Source: JAVBMJ01 sp031552535
GTDB taxonomy: Bacteria > Bacteroidota > Bacteroidia > Bacteroidales > Rikenellaceae
NCBI GenBank assembly: GCA_031552535.1
Contig: JAVBMJ010000039.1
Coordinates: forward strand, 1 to 33,721
Reading direction: 5' to 3'
Length of the DNA: 33,721 nucleotides
Of the stretch, positions 1 to 8,266 are shown piece by piece (the first letter of the stretch is position 1; every line of letters begins with the position of its first letter). The notes under the pieces were generated by a model that worked only from the letters and a program-made list of their open reading frames with translations, was not told where the DNA came from and searched no databases. Position numbers and translations under genes: made by a program.

Positions 1-140
1 GGGCATATCGCTGACTGACAAAACCCCGATCCGGGACTTATTCGACAAATCGAATCTCAACTATCTCAAAGAACCTGATGGCTCCGGTGAGCCAAATTTG
101 TTTAACTTTTAAGCGTCCAATTTTTTAGTGGACAGTAGTG
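1..140 (+). mobile_element. 3' end of an insertion sequence (left copy)
   Basis: These 140 bases are the exact reverse complement of 33582-33721, and the match stops abruptly at base 140, where the two flanks diverge. The block holds the last codons of a transposase gene (stop at 110-112) and about 28 bases of terminal sequence ending TGGACAGTAGTG. I read this as the right end of an IS, with the rest of the element outside the window. The C-terminal residues suggest an IS4-type transposase, a weak inference from 36 residues. Because the same end occurs inverted at the other edge, the window probably terminates where an assembly broke inside two copies of the element. Confidence 0.85.
2..112 (+). 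CDS. transposase, C-terminal fragment (partial)
   Basis: An open frame enters from outside the window and ends with TAA at 110-112, giving 36 residues that finish in EPNLFNF. The ending resembles the C-terminus of Bacteroidetes IS4-family transposases, which commonly end in a similar NLF-aromatic tail, but no catalytic DDE residue lies in the fragment, so the family call is tentative. The identical frame is present in inverse orientation at 33610-33720. Confidence 0.6.
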   Translation, partial: GISLTDKTPIRDLFDKSNLNYLKEPDGSGEPNLFNF

Positions 141-173
141 ATTAAACTATGCAAGATTCACAGATTACATAGC

Positions 174-220
174 GCAAAACCTACTCCGGGCACCGCGGGA
201 GGGTGCAGAGTAGGTTTTGC
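174..220 (-). terminator. hairpin downstream of the coiled-coil gene
   Basis: GCAAAACCTACTC (174-186) and GAGTAGGTTTTGC (208-220) form a perfect 13 bp stem with a 21-base loop. It lies 68 bases past the stop codon of the minus-strand gene that ends at 288 and is the obvious candidate transcription end. There is no strong U-tract after it, so it may act as a 3' stabilising stem rather than a classical intrinsic terminator. The rest of 141-287 shows no gene. Confidence 0.5.
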
Positions 221-287
221 GGGAGATGAAAATCAGTCCAACGGGACCACATTACCCTAATGTTTGACTGTCTAAAATGCTATGCGC

Positions 288-1178
288 CTACCTCAATATC
301 ACTTCGTTGGAGCCGATCTGGTAGCCGTCCATATATAGCAACACCTTATATTTACCGGCCGTAATGCCCGACCCGCTGTAATAAAGGCTGACGCTGAGGT
401 CAAGATTTTGGTAGTCGACTTCGCGCGTGGCAGAATAAACCAGCCTGTCTCCTTCGAAATCGAACATCGAATTACCCGAATTAGCAATCAGGTAGTCGTT
501 CTGGTCTTTGATTTGTGCGTAAACATTGCGCTGACCCGGAATAGCCAATTCATTGGCAGCCAAGGTGAAGTCGACCCTCAGCCGTGCGGCGCGGGAAGCA
601 CGCGTCACTTCTCGGTCGCTACCGCTCAACGCCACAAGCGAAATATCGCGGGCGCGGATTACCGATCCCTTCCGGATTTTGACCTCCATCTCTCCGGCCC
701 TCTCCTCGGCGGCGTCGGCACGTTGTTGCACCGTCGATATTTGTCTGCGGATATCTATATTCTCGGTTATCAGTTTCTTGTTAAGCGTATTCAACGAGTC
801 GATCTGGTGCACGAATCCGCGCATTACAGTGCGCAATGTTCCCAACTCTTTCTCATACGCCTTCACTTTCGAAGCGCTGAAGGAACGTTCGCGCTGCAGA
901 CGCTGTAACAGCGAGTCGGCTTTCCCGCGTTGTACCGAAAGTTGGAAGGAGATCGTGTCGTTCGACGTCTTTATATTGTCGTACTCACCCATAAGGGCCG
1001 TAAAACGGTTTGTCAACGTATCACGCTCCACGGCGAAATCGGCCTTCAGGTTGTTCACCTGGCGGAAGTAGAGTAGTGAAAGCGCGACAAGGATAACAGC
1101 CATTATCACTATTATGGTCTGATAACCCTTTATAGACTTATTTTTGCCTGTTATTTTGTCCTGCGAATAATCGTCCAT
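288..1178 (-). CDS. inner-membrane-anchored coiled-coil protein of unknown function
   Basis: A 296-residue protein. Residues 1-20 are charged and cytoplasmic-looking, residues about 21-40 form one hydrophobic helix, and residues about 42-170 are rich in Lys, Glu, Gln and Leu with heptad-like spacing, indicating a long coiled coil. The last 120 residues look like a beta-rich domain with alternating hydrophobic residues, possibly Ig-like. The likely topology is a single-pass membrane protein with a periplasmic coiled coil and terminal beta domain. I do not recognise a named family; similar anchored coiled-coil proteins are common and uncharacterised in Bacteroidetes. A full-consensus promoter lies about 55 bases upstream and a hairpin follows the gene, so it is probably a single-gene transcript. 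Confidence 0.8.
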   Translation of the reverse strand: MDDYSQDKITGKNKSIKGYQTIIVIMAVILVALSLLYFRQVNNLKADFAVERDTLTNRFTALMGEYDNIKTSNDTISFQLSVQRGKADSLLQRLQRERSFSASKVKAYEKELGTLRTVMRGFVHQIDSLNTLNKKLITENIDIRRQISTVQQRADAAEERAGEMEVKIRKGSVIRARDISLVALSGSDREVTRASRAARLRVDFTLAANELAIPGQRNVYAQIKDQNDYLIANSGNSMFDFEGDRLVYSATREVDYQNLDLSVSLYYSGSGITAGKYKVLLYMDGYQIGSNEVILR

Positions 1179-1233
1179 GGCTATGGAGTGTTAAATTTCC
1201 CAAAAAGAGGCCTGCTTCAAATAAGGCATAATA

Positions 1234-1264
1234 CAAAGATACGGAATTTTCAGGATTTTTCAAA
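1234..1264 (-). promoter_or_regulatory. Bacteroidetes sigma-ABfr-type promoter for the coiled-coil gene
   Basis: On the minus strand TTTG (1264-1261) is followed after exactly 19 bases by TATCTTTG (1241-1234), matching the Bacteroides -33 (TTTG) and -7 (TAnnTTTG) consensus and its usual spacing. The start codon is at 1178, which leaves a leader of about 50 bases. This is the best promoter match in the window. Confidence 0.75.
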
Positions 1265-1374
1265 ACCCCGTCATACGGGGGAGTGTGTGCCGGCGTGCCG
1301 GGAATCTATTTTCAAAGCGGCGTTCAGTACGTTATACGATATCCCTGTCCGCATGACCCAGCGCCTTATAATGG

Positions 1375-2244
1375 CTACCTGATCTTGCTGTCGAGCGGAT
1401 ATTGCAGTTTGTCGTATGACGACAGCCGCGCCCGCACGCTGCCCACCCGTATGGGAGTTTCGATGAAAAGCGGGATTTTATTGTCGTCATCCGACACCCA
1501 CATCAGCAGTTCGGTGCCGTCTTCGAACGATTCTCCGGTGGCCGAGGCCAGGAAACACGAAAATTTCAACGTTTTGAACGTACCCAGTCCCTTTATCTCC
1601 TTGACTTCACGACCGAGAAAGCGGTACTCGATACGGCGTATCGTATCTTCGAGCACAAGGTCGAGATGCTGCTTCACTCCCTGGACGAACGACGAGCGGT
1701 CGCGTGCGCGCAGGTTGTAAAACAACGACACGGCATCGAAACTTTGCGGTGAGAGGGTCAATGTTTTGTGGTTGGCCGTTGGACGCTTGTGGTTGCGGTA
1801 CGAAGTGTTGACCTGCATCGTCAGCCAATCGTAATGGAATGTGGTCGAGTAGCGGTATTTACCTTCGCGTATCTCGCCGTTGTATTTTTCCGGGCGCAAC
1901 GTAGAAACGTTGAGCCACGCCTGGTAGGTGTCATTGACGTCGAAAAACCAGCGGAAAAACGGCATTACCCTGCCGTTGGCTTTGATGTGGTAAACGGGAC
2001 CCGTCTCGCCGTTGCGGATTTTGGTTTCGAACACCACCTGAGCCACATCGGTGTTGGGCACCATCGCCGCACGGTAGCTCGCCGTGAAGACCAGTTTCTC
2101 GCCATCGCCTATCTGCCACTTGTCGCCCGGACATTGAACTGCCGCCCCCTGCACCGTAGCACCGCCCGTAGCCTGCGCTCGGACGACTGTAGCCATAAAT
2201 ATCGTAACAGCCAGTACTTGTGATATTAAGAAATATTTTTTCAT
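1375..2244 (-). CDS. DUF3108 domain-containing secreted protein
   Basis: A 289-residue protein. Residues 1-24 form a signal peptide (KKY, hydrophobic core, AxA before QATGG), so the product is exported to the periplasm or outer membrane. The remainder is predicted beta-rich and matches DUF3108 by overall pattern: an early GEKLVFTASY-type strand, a central part with many aromatic and basic residues, and a C-terminal block WVSDDDNKIPLFIETPIRVG, which is the family's best conserved signature. The function of DUF3108 is not established; family members are beta-sandwich envelope proteins. The gene is transcribed with the same orientation as recG and lies 108 bases after it, with its own -7-like element, so separate transcription is likely. 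Confidence 0.85.
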   Translation of the reverse strand: MKKYFLISQVLAVTIFMATVVRAQATGGATVQGAAVQCPGDKWQIGDGEKLVFTASYRAAMVPNTDVAQVVFETKIRNGETGPVYHIKANGRVMPFFRWFFDVNDTYQAWLNVSTLRPEKYNGEIREGKYRYSTTFHYDWLTMQVNTSYRNHKRPTANHKTLTLSPQSFDAVSLFYNLRARDRSSFVQGVKQHLDLVLEDTIRRIEYRFLGREVKEIKGLGTFKTLKFSCFLASATGESFEDGTELLMWVSDDDNKIPLFIETPIRVGSVRARLSSYDKLQYPLDSKIR

Positions 2245-2336
2245 AATCTGACAATCCTATGGCGTGTTAACACTCCATAATTAAAGAACGTTATTATATC
2301 CGTAAATATTTCCGCTCTTGGAAACCTTATATTCTA

Positions 2337-2344
2337 CAAATATA
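2337..2344 (-). promoter_or_regulatory. -7 element for the DUF3108 gene
   Basis: TATATTTG on the minus strand is a perfect TAnnTTTG match about 93 bases upstream of the start at 2244. No good TTTG is present at the -33 distance, so this is a half-consensus promoter. It lies immediately beyond the recG stop codon. Confidence 0.45.
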
Positions 2345-2352
2345 CACACATT

Positions 2353-4458
2353 CTACGAAATCATGCTGAAATCACGATTTTTAGAGGCCAAATACCTATT
2401 TTGCAGTATTTTAAGCAGCGCATTAGCCGGGAGTGCAAGCTGTGGATCGGTTTCGAGTATGCCTATAGCCACTTCGCGGGCGCGTTCGATAATCTGCGTG
2501 TCGCGCCCCAGGTTGGCTATTTTTAAATCGAATGCCATGCCGCTCTGCTGTGTTCCGGCCACGTCGCCGGCCCCGCGGAGTTTCAGGTCGAGTTCCGCCA
2601 GTTCGAACCCGTCGTTGGTGCGTACCATCGCTTCGAGGCGCATCCTGGCCTCGCGCGAGAGCTTGTCGCCGCTCATAAGGATGCAAAACGACTGCTCGGC
2701 GCCGCGCCCCACACGTCCCCGCAACTGGTGCAACTGCGACAAGCCGAACCGCTCGGCACTCTCGATCACCATTATCGAAGCATTGGGAACGTCGACCCCC
2801 ACCTCGATGACCGACGTGGCGACCATAATATGGGCCACGCCCTCTTTGAACAACTGCATATTTGCCTCCTTGACGTCGGCCTTCAGACGCCCATGAACAA
2901 CCGTGGTATGGTATTGCGGCAATGGGAATTGCGCTGAAATGGCGTCGAAACCCTCTTCGAGGTCCTTGTAATCCATCTTTTCCGACTCCCGGATCAGCGG
3001 GTATACTATGTATACCTGCCTGCCCTTGGCGATCTCCTGCTCCATGAAGCCGAAGACACGCAGGCGCTGCGAGTCGCGGAAATGCAACGTTCTGATTGGC
3101 TTGCGGCCCGGCGGCAATTCGTCGATCACCGACACGTCGAGGTCGCCGTAGAGAGTCATGGCCAGCGTGCGGGGGATGGGTGTGGCGCTCATCACCAGGA
3201 TATGCGGCGTCTGGTGGCTCTTGGTCCACAACCTCGAACGTTGTTCTACGCCGAAACGGTGCTGTTCGTCGATGACCACAAAACCCAGGTTCGAAAAACG
3301 CACATTATCCTCGATCAGCGCGTGGGTGCCTATCAGTATATCTATTTCTCCGCTCCCGAGCCCTTCGACAGCCGCACGCCGTTCCCGTGCGCGGCTCGAT
3401 CCGGTGAGCACCGCCACCCGCACGCCGAGTCCTTCGGTCATGCGGAGGATTGTGGCATAGTGCTGGCGCGCGAGTATCTCGGTGGGGGCCATCAGGCACG
3501 ACTGGTAGCCGTTGTCGGCGGCGATCAGCATGCTAACCAACGCGACAAGGGTCTTGCCGCTACCCACGTCGCCCTGCAGCAGGCGGTTCATCTGGCGTCC
3601 CGACACCGTGTCGGTCCTTATCTCGCGAATCACGCGCTTCTGCGCCCCGGTCAACTCGAAAGGCAGCATTTCGTTGTAAAAACGGTTGAAATTATCCCCG
3701 ATACGACTGAATACGAATCCCCTTAACCCTACCGTGCGCTGCTGCCGTTGCGAAAGGATGTAAAGCTGTATTCCGAACAACTCCTCGAATTTGAGCCTTA
3801 GTTGGGCCGCGGCCAGCAATTGCTCGCTCTGCGGGAAGTGGATGTTGAACAAAGCCTCGCGAAGCCCCATGAGCCCTTCGGAGCGTATTATCTCCGGAGG
3901 CAGCGTTTCGGTAATCGAACTGCCCGCCATCTGCCACAGCGTGCAGATCAGGTTGTAGATGCCCCGGCTGCCCAGGTGGTTCGACGAAAGCGTCTCCGAA
4001 GTGCTGTACACACCCTGCATAGCCCCATGCGACGGGCGGCTCATGGCTTCCGCCACACCCTCTATGTCGGGGTGCACGAACGATGGTGTGTCCTGAAACA
4101 TGGACGGGCGGCCGAAGATAACATATTCACGCCCCGTTTCGAGCCGTTTTTCGATCCAGTTCACCCCCTGGAACCATACCAGTTCAGCGACGCCGCTACC
4201 GTCCGAAACCTCTATCCTGAGGCGCTTGCGCGGTCCCGTGCCGAGGATTGCCTTCTCGGTTATACGGCCCCTGATCTGGATGTGGGATTGCTGCTGTCCG
4301 TCGATTTCCGAGATCTTGTAGAACCTTGTCCGGTCGACATACCGGAACGGGAAATAATACAACAGGTCGCGCAATGTGCGTACGCCCAACTCCTTTTGCA
4401 ACAAAAGAGCCCGCCGTTCGCCGACGCCGGCCAGAAATTTTATGTCGTTTTCAATCAT
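2353..4458 (-). CDS. recG: ATP-dependent DNA helicase RecG
   Basis: RecG remodels stalled replication forks and branched DNA in the cytoplasm. The N-terminus (IKFLAGVGERRA) is the typical start of the RecG wedge region, followed by an OB-fold (residues about 50-150). The helicase core has Walker A GDVGSGKT, the DEQH box (VVIDEQHRFG), SATPIPRTLA, a motif V/VI block ATSVIEVGVDVP and QLRGRVGRG. The length of about 700 residues is normal for the family. An open frame extends upstream to 4500, but the -7 element TATATTTG lies at 4484-4477, inside that extension. The real start is therefore ATG 4458 (MIENDIKFL) or ATG 4467 (MAEMIENDI), giving a very short leader. It diverges from ispG. Confidence 0.95.
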   Translation of the reverse strand: MIENDIKFLAGVGERRALLLQKELGVRTLRDLLYYFPFRYVDRTRFYKISEIDGQQQSHIQIRGRITEKAILGTGPRKRLRIEVSDGSGVAELVWFQGVNWIEKRLETGREYVIFGRPSMFQDTPSFVHPDIEGVAEAMSRPSHGAMQGVYSTSETLSSNHLGSRGIYNLICTLWQMAGSSITETLPPEIIRSEGLMGLREALFNIHFPQSEQLLAAAQLRLKFEELFGIQLYILSQRQQRTVGLRGFVFSRIGDNFNRFYNEMLPFELTGAQKRVIREIRTDTVSGRQMNRLLQGDVGSGKTLVALVSMLIAADNGYQSCLMAPTEILARQHYATILRMTEGLGVRVAVLTGSSRARERRAAVEGLGSGEIDILIGTHALIEDNVRFSNLGFVVIDEQHRFGVEQRSRLWTKSHQTPHILVMSATPIPRTLAMTLYGDLDVSVIDELPPGRKPIRTLHFRDSQRLRVFGFMEQEIAKGRQVYIVYPLIRESEKMDYKDLEEGFDAISAQFPLPQYHTTVVHGRLKADVKEANMQLFKEGVAHIMVATSVIEVGVDVPNASIMVIESAERFGLSQLHQLRGRVGRGAEQSFCILMSGDKLSREARMRLEAMVRTNDGFELAELDLKLRGAGDVAGTQQSGMAFDLKIANLGRDTQIIERAREVAIGILETDPQLALPANALLKILQNRYLASKNRDFSMIS

Positions 4459-4476
4459 CTCTGCCATATACAGCGG

Positions 4477-4493
4477 CAAATATACTATTTTTG
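4477..4493. promoter_or_regulatory. back-to-back promoters of recG and ispG
   Basis: Two perfect TAnnTTTG elements face outward with one base between them: TATATTTG on the minus strand (4484-4477) for recG and TATTTTTG on the plus strand (4486-4493) for ispG. Neither has a clear -33 TTTG at 19 bases. If both are real, the two polymerases could not sit there together and the genes would compete. The recG element also decides the recG start codon. Confidence 0.5.
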
Positions 4494-4548
4494 CGCTCAA
4501 GGAAGATCGGTAAAATTTCCGGACAGACTCTCAAAAAGATAATTGGTT

Positions 4549-6132
4549 ATGCCTTCGAAAAAGTTTTATGCACCCCTCGACCGCTATCTGCGCCGCCCGT
4601 CAAGGGAGGTTGCCGTGGGAAATGTGGTGTTGGGTGGCCCGGCACCCGTGGTCGCCCAGTCGATGACCAATTGCGATACCAACGACACCGCGGCGTGTGC
4701 CTCGCAAATCGCGCGCATAGTCTCTGCCGGAGGTCGTATCGTGCGCCTCACGACACAGGGCCGCCGCGAGGCCGAAAACCTTGCTGCAATACGCAATACG
4801 CTTGATGCTAATGGAGTGGAGGTGTCGTTGGTGGCCGATGTCCATTTCAACCCCGCGGTGGCTATGGTGGCTGCCGGACATACCGACAAAGTGAGGATAA
4901 ATCCCGGTAACTACCGCGACAGCGGAGGTGAGTTCCGGGCACTGATCGAAAAATGCCGTGAGCGCGGAGTGGCGTTGCGGATCGGGGTCAACCACGGGTC
5001 GCTCTCGCCGCGCATAGTCGAGCGGTGGGGCGACACACCGGAGGGCATGGTGGCCTCGGCGATGGAGTTCCTCGAAATGTGCCGCCTGGCCGGGTTCCAC
5101 GACGTGGTGGTGTCGATGAAGTCGAGCAATGTGCGTGTGATGGTCCATTCCGTAAGGCTGCTCGTGGCGGAAATGGAGAGGCAGGGTATGAATTACCCGT
5201 TGCATCTGGGAGTTACCGAAGCCGGCGATGGCGAACAGGGCCGCGTGAAGTCGGCTGTGGGAATAGGGGCGTTGCTCGCCGATGGCATTGGCGACACGAT
5301 AAGGGTATCGCTGACCGAAGACCCCGAATATGAGATCCCGGTGGCCAACCTCTTGATTGACTATGTCGCGGCACGTTCGGGGCACAGCACGATAGACCCG
5401 GTGGCCGATGACTCGCTCTACAGCCCGTTCAGCTACCGCCGCCGCCTCAACCTTGCCGTAGGGCGTATTGGCGGCGACCAGGTGCCGCTGCTGTACAGCG
5501 AACTCAATGACGAAGAGTTGCGGGACATAGAAGAGGGGGACATAGCCGTCGTGGATTCCACGAGCGGCAATCCGCCCGCGGAGTGGCGCGCACGCATCCT
5601 CAATATGACCTCGGGCTGCGACCACCGTCCCGTTATACTGCGTCGCAGCTACAACGAAGATTCCCTCGAAGCGCTGCAGGTCAAGGCGTCGGCCGACTTC
5701 GGCCTGCCGCTGCTCGACGGACTGGCCGACGGGATATGGATAGAAAACCGTGGAACGATTTCCGCCGGGGATATAACATCGCTCTCGTTGGCCATACTCC
5801 AGGCCGCACGGGTGCGAATCTCACGAACGGAATATATCGCCTGTCCCGGATGCGGCCGCACACTCTACAACCTGCAGGAAACACTCGCAACAGTCCGCAG
5901 CCTCACTTCACACCTCAAAGGGCTTAAAATAGGCGTCATGGGATGTATTGTAAACGGCCCCGGCGAAATGGCCGACGCCGACTACGGATACGTGGGAGCA
6001 GGGCCCGGACGAATAACACTATACCGCGGACGCGAAGCCGTAAAACAAAACATCCCTCAAGACGAAGCCCCGCAAGAACTCGTAAACCTGATAAAAGCCG
6101 ATAACCGCTGGACGGATCCGATGACAAGGTGA
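4549..6132 (+). CDS. ispG: 4-hydroxy-3-methylbut-2-enyl diphosphate synthase IspG (GcpE)
   Basis: IspG is the iron-sulfur enzyme of the non-mevalonate (MEP) pathway that converts MEcPP to HMBPP. Residues about 1-290 form the TIM barrel (early QSMTNCDTNDT, then VRLTTQGRREAEN and the VRINPGN strand). Residues about 290-400 are the extra A* domain seen in the plant/Bacteroidetes three-domain type. The C-terminal domain has the [4Fe-4S] ligands Cys432 and Cys435 (CPGCGR), Cys466 and Glu473 (CIVNGPGE), all intact. At 527 residues it is longer than the roughly 370-residue proteobacterial form because of that insert. The open frame begins with TTG at 4543; ATG 4549 is the sensible start. A remnant MITE end lies just upstream at about 4513-4530. 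Confidence 0.95.
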   Translation: MPSKKFYAPLDRYLRRPSREVAVGNVVLGGPAPVVAQSMTNCDTNDTAACASQIARIVSAGGRIVRLTTQGRREAENLAAIRNTLDANGVEVSLVADVHFNPAVAMVAAGHTDKVRINPGNYRDSGGEFRALIEKCRERGVALRIGVNHGSLSPRIVERWGDTPEGMVASAMEFLEMCRLAGFHDVVVSMKSSNVRVMVHSVRLLVAEMERQGMNYPLHLGVTEAGDGEQGRVKSAVGIGALLADGIGDTIRVSLTEDPEYEIPVANLLIDYVAARSGHSTIDPVADDSLYSPFSYRRRLNLAVGRIGGDQVPLLYSELNDEELRDIEEGDIAVVDSTSGNPPAEWRARILNMTSGCDHRPVILRRSYNEDSLEALQVKASADFGLPLLDGLADGIWIENRGTISAGDITSLSLAILQAARVRISRTEYIACPGCGRTLYNLQETLATVRSLTSHLKGLKIGVMGCIVNGPGEMADADYGYVGAGPGRITLYRGREAVKQNIPQDEAPQELVNLIKADNRWTDPMTR

Positions 6133-6163
6133 CCTTTCTTTCCGGCAATGATGCCTTACAGGC

Positions 6164-6182
6164 GCCCTACGACTGGTAGGGT
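6164..6182 (+). terminator. small hairpin between ispG and the convergent ACP gene
   Basis: CCCTAC (6165-6170) and GTAGGG (6176-6181) form a 6 bp stem with a 5-base loop in the 94-base gap between the convergent stops of ispG and the minus-strand ACP gene. It has no clean U-tract; a shared weak terminator is the most that can be said. Confidence 0.35.
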
Positions 6183-6226
6183 TGAAACAGAAAGCGTCAA
6201 TTGAACTACGTAATGAATAGCCTGTT

Positions 6227-6484
6227 TTATTTAGTCCTGTTTTGGGTTATATAGTTTGCCATTACGGCTATCGATTTGAATATCTGTTTCCCTTCATTGG
6301 GGTCTTTCAACTTTATACCGTAATTTTTTTCCATCAGGACTATCAGTTCGAGCGCGTCTATAGAGTCGAGTCCGAGTCCTTCCCCGAACAGGGGAGCGTC
6401 GTCGGCGATTTCAGTTGGAGCTACGTCTTCGAGGTTGAGTACTTCGATGATCTCTTCTTTGAGTTTGAGTGTCAGTGATTCCAT
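6227..6484 (-). CDS. acyl carrier protein (cluster ACP 1)
   Basis: An 85-residue acyl carrier protein. The phosphopantetheine site is Ser41 in GLGLDSIDALEL, followed by the usual helix II acidic face. The DSID-type motif is more typical of aryl-polyene and resorcinol pathway ACPs than of the housekeeping AcpP motif DSLD. It is the last gene of the minus-strand cluster, 10 bases after the half-ketosynthase gene. It probably carries the growing acyl or aryl chain for the ketosynthase at 7112-8266, an inference from gene order. It is predicted cytoplasmic and modified by a PPTase that is not encoded in the window. Confidence 0.9.
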   Translation of the reverse strand: MESLTLKLKEEIIEVLNLEDVAPTEIADDAPLFGEGLGLDSIDALELIVLMEKNYGIKLKDPNEGKQIFKSIAVMANYITQNRTK

Positions 6485-6494
6485 TTCAAGTGAT

Positions 6495-7115
6495 TTATCT
6501 GTTTGAGTTATATATCCTGTCTATCGTTGCGGGATCGAATGGGCAACCTTCCGCACTGTCCTCTTCGACGAGCATCATTACGGCTTCGTAGCGCCCGTCG
6601 AGGAAGTCGACCCACCCGCACAAAGCGCTCCTCATGTCGCCGGATAACGAGTCGGCGACGCGGTCGAAAATCTCCGCAGCGCAGAATTCGCGGCTTATAT
6701 AGAACGACGTTTCGCCGAATATCTTGCTGCGGATCGCTATTTCTCCGGTAACGATGTTGGGAAGGGTGTATACGAAATCGGCCGGGCTGGGAAAGTATTC
6801 GTCGGGCCTGGCTATGGTTTGCCAATAGGTTTTGTCGGCGTCGAGCGATGCCGAACCGTTCCACAGTATTACCGCCATATCTTCTTTAGGCACATCGCGG
6901 CATGTGCCGTTGAGTAACAGTTCCGCGGCGAGGAAGCCGAGCTTCGACAGACGGTCCATCTTGAAAAATTTGCGGTAATCGGCTCCGGTATGGCGGTAGA
7001 GGGCGGTCAGGAATACCGCAGGGTCGGTTACTGGTCCGGCCTTGAACAGTGTCCGGCCGTCGACCGCCGCCACAGAGTCACAGATCGTGCAATATGATCT
7101 TATCCTGGCATTCAT
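6495..7115 (-). CDS. half-length ketosynthase-like protein (no catalytic Cys)
   Basis: A 206-residue protein that resembles only the N-terminal lobe of a beta-ketoacyl synthase. Visible parts are KMDRLSKLGFLAAE (52-65), the AVILWNGSASLDAD strand (81-94) and PSPADFVYTLPNIVTGEI (109-126), which corresponds to the NMxxGxI region of a KS. The NACxSG loop with the nucleophilic cysteine and the His/Lys residues of the second lobe are absent, so it cannot condense acyl chains by itself. ATG 7115 overlaps the upstream KS stop as ATGA, indicating tight translational coupling; a longer frame to 7157 would run into the KS gene. It may be a KS partner, chain-length-factor-like. The small family recurs in gut Bacteroidetes, from memory; the role is inferred. 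Confidence 0.75.
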   Translation of the reverse strand: MNARIRSYCTICDSVAAVDGRTLFKAGPVTDPAVFLTALYRHTGADYRKFFKMDRLSKLGFLAAELLLNGTCRDVPKEDMAVILWNGSASLDADKTYWQTIARPDEYFPSPADFVYTLPNIVTGEIAIRSKIFGETSFYISREFCAAEIFDRVADSLSGDMRSALCGWVDFLDGRYEAVMMLVEEDSAEGCPFDPATIDRIYNSNR

Positions 7116-8266
7116 ATCCGTTCCTCGCCTTTGGTAAATAACATCGCTGCATTGCACCCCCCGAATCCCGACAGCATTTTCACAAAATGCCGACCCGTTA
7201 CGGCAATATGGCCGGCTTCAACATTCAGCGGGTGTGAAATCCCGCACGATGTGTAACCTGCCGTCCCCGGTGCAAATCCTTCGCCCAGGGCCCGGGCCGA
7301 AATTATACTTTCGAGCACTCCGGCGGCACCCAGCGTATGGCCGAAATACCCCTTAAGACTCCCTGTGGGGACTCCTCCGAGCCCGGCGCGCGTTATGGCT
7401 ATCGACTCCATTTCATCGTTGTAGGGCGTAGCCGTGCCGTGGGCGTTTATGAAGGCTACTTCACTGGCGGGTACGCCGTCCAACACCCTGCACAGAGCCA
7501 GGTACGATCCCTCACCCGTGCGCGACGGCCCCGAAATATGATTGGCGTCGTTTCGCACAGCCCACGATGTCAGTATCACGTCGCTGTCCGATGTCTCGCC
7601 CGGGATCTTACGTCCGAGCACTATCGTCGCAGCGGCTTCACCGAGGTTCAACCCAGTGCGTCCCGCGTCGAAAGGTCTGCATGGTTCCTCCGACAGCGCC
7701 TTGAACGACTGGAACCCCGAAACGATAAATTTCGAAAGCATATCCACGCCCGTCACCACTGCGTAATCGCATCTTCCCGCGCGTATATCCTGAGCGGCGG
7801 CTATCAGCGCCGATGCGCCCGATATGCAGGCGTTCGACACCACCAGGGGCGGGTTGGGGTTGCCGAAATGCCCGGCTATTATCTCCGCCGACCGCCACAG
7901 GTAAATCCTCTCCGGTTCATAGCCTTCCCCGCCATCGAGCAGGTGGACGTTACCCTTGGTCGACGAGAGGACGAACCTGACCCTTGGGCTTCCGGCATCT
8001 ATTCCCGCCCTCGCCACGGCATCGTAAGCCGACAACAGTGCCGCTTTTTCGAGAGCCGTGCAGCGCATGGTTGTATCGGGGAACCGCGCAACGAATCGTC
8101 GGTCCAACTCCCCGCGGTCGAAAATGGCGGCCATGAATGGTTCCGGAACGCCGAACACGCCTTCGTGCAGCCGCATACCCCTCCGCCCGGACTTCACCGC
8201 CAGGAAATTTTCCTCCGACGTAAAACCCAACGGTGAGATTATGTTATCGGCCAGAAGGCATATCAT
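7112..8266 (-). CDS. beta-ketoacyl-ACP synthase (cluster KS 1)
   Basis: A 384-residue ketosynthase that should catalyse decarboxylative Claisen condensation of malonyl-ACP with an acyl-ACP. The catalytic set is complete: Cys147 in SNACISGA, His275 in NAHGTATPYND, and Lys305/His310 in GSLKGYFGHT. The N-terminal KS signature is diverged (no GxGxVxxxG) but ISPLG is present. ATG 8266 overlaps the thioesterase stop as ATGA; the upstream extension to 8317 would overlap that gene and is rejected. The half-KS follows with another ATGA overlap, so KS and half-KS are likely made in equal amounts and may form a heterodimer. It is closer in style to aryl-polyene and type II PKS ketosynthases than to housekeeping FabF, by impression only. 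Confidence 0.92.
   Translation of the reverse strand: MICLLADNIISPLGFTSEENFLAVKSGRRGMRLHEGVFGVPEPFMAAIFDRGELDRRFVARFPDTTMRCTALEKAALLSAYDAVARAGIDAGSPRVRFVLSSTKGNVHLLDGGEGYEPERIYLWRSAEIIAGHFGNPNPPLVVSNACISGASALIAAAQDIRAGRCDYAVVTGVDMLSKFIVSGFQSFKALSEEPCRPFDAGRTGLNLGEAAATIVLGRKIPGETSDSDVILTSWAVRNDANHISGPSRTGEGSYLALCRVLDGVPASEVAFINAHGTATPYNDEMESIAITRAGLGGVPTGSLKGYFGHTLGAAGVLESIISARALGEGFAPGTAGYTSCGISHPLNVEAGHIAVTGRHFVKMLSGFGGCNAAMLFTKGEERI

Noticed and set aside
4600..5625. 341-codon reverse open frame
   Set aside because: It is fully antisense to ispG, whose protein has all family motifs; its composition (many His and Arg) is typical of a shadow frame in GC-rich coding DNA.
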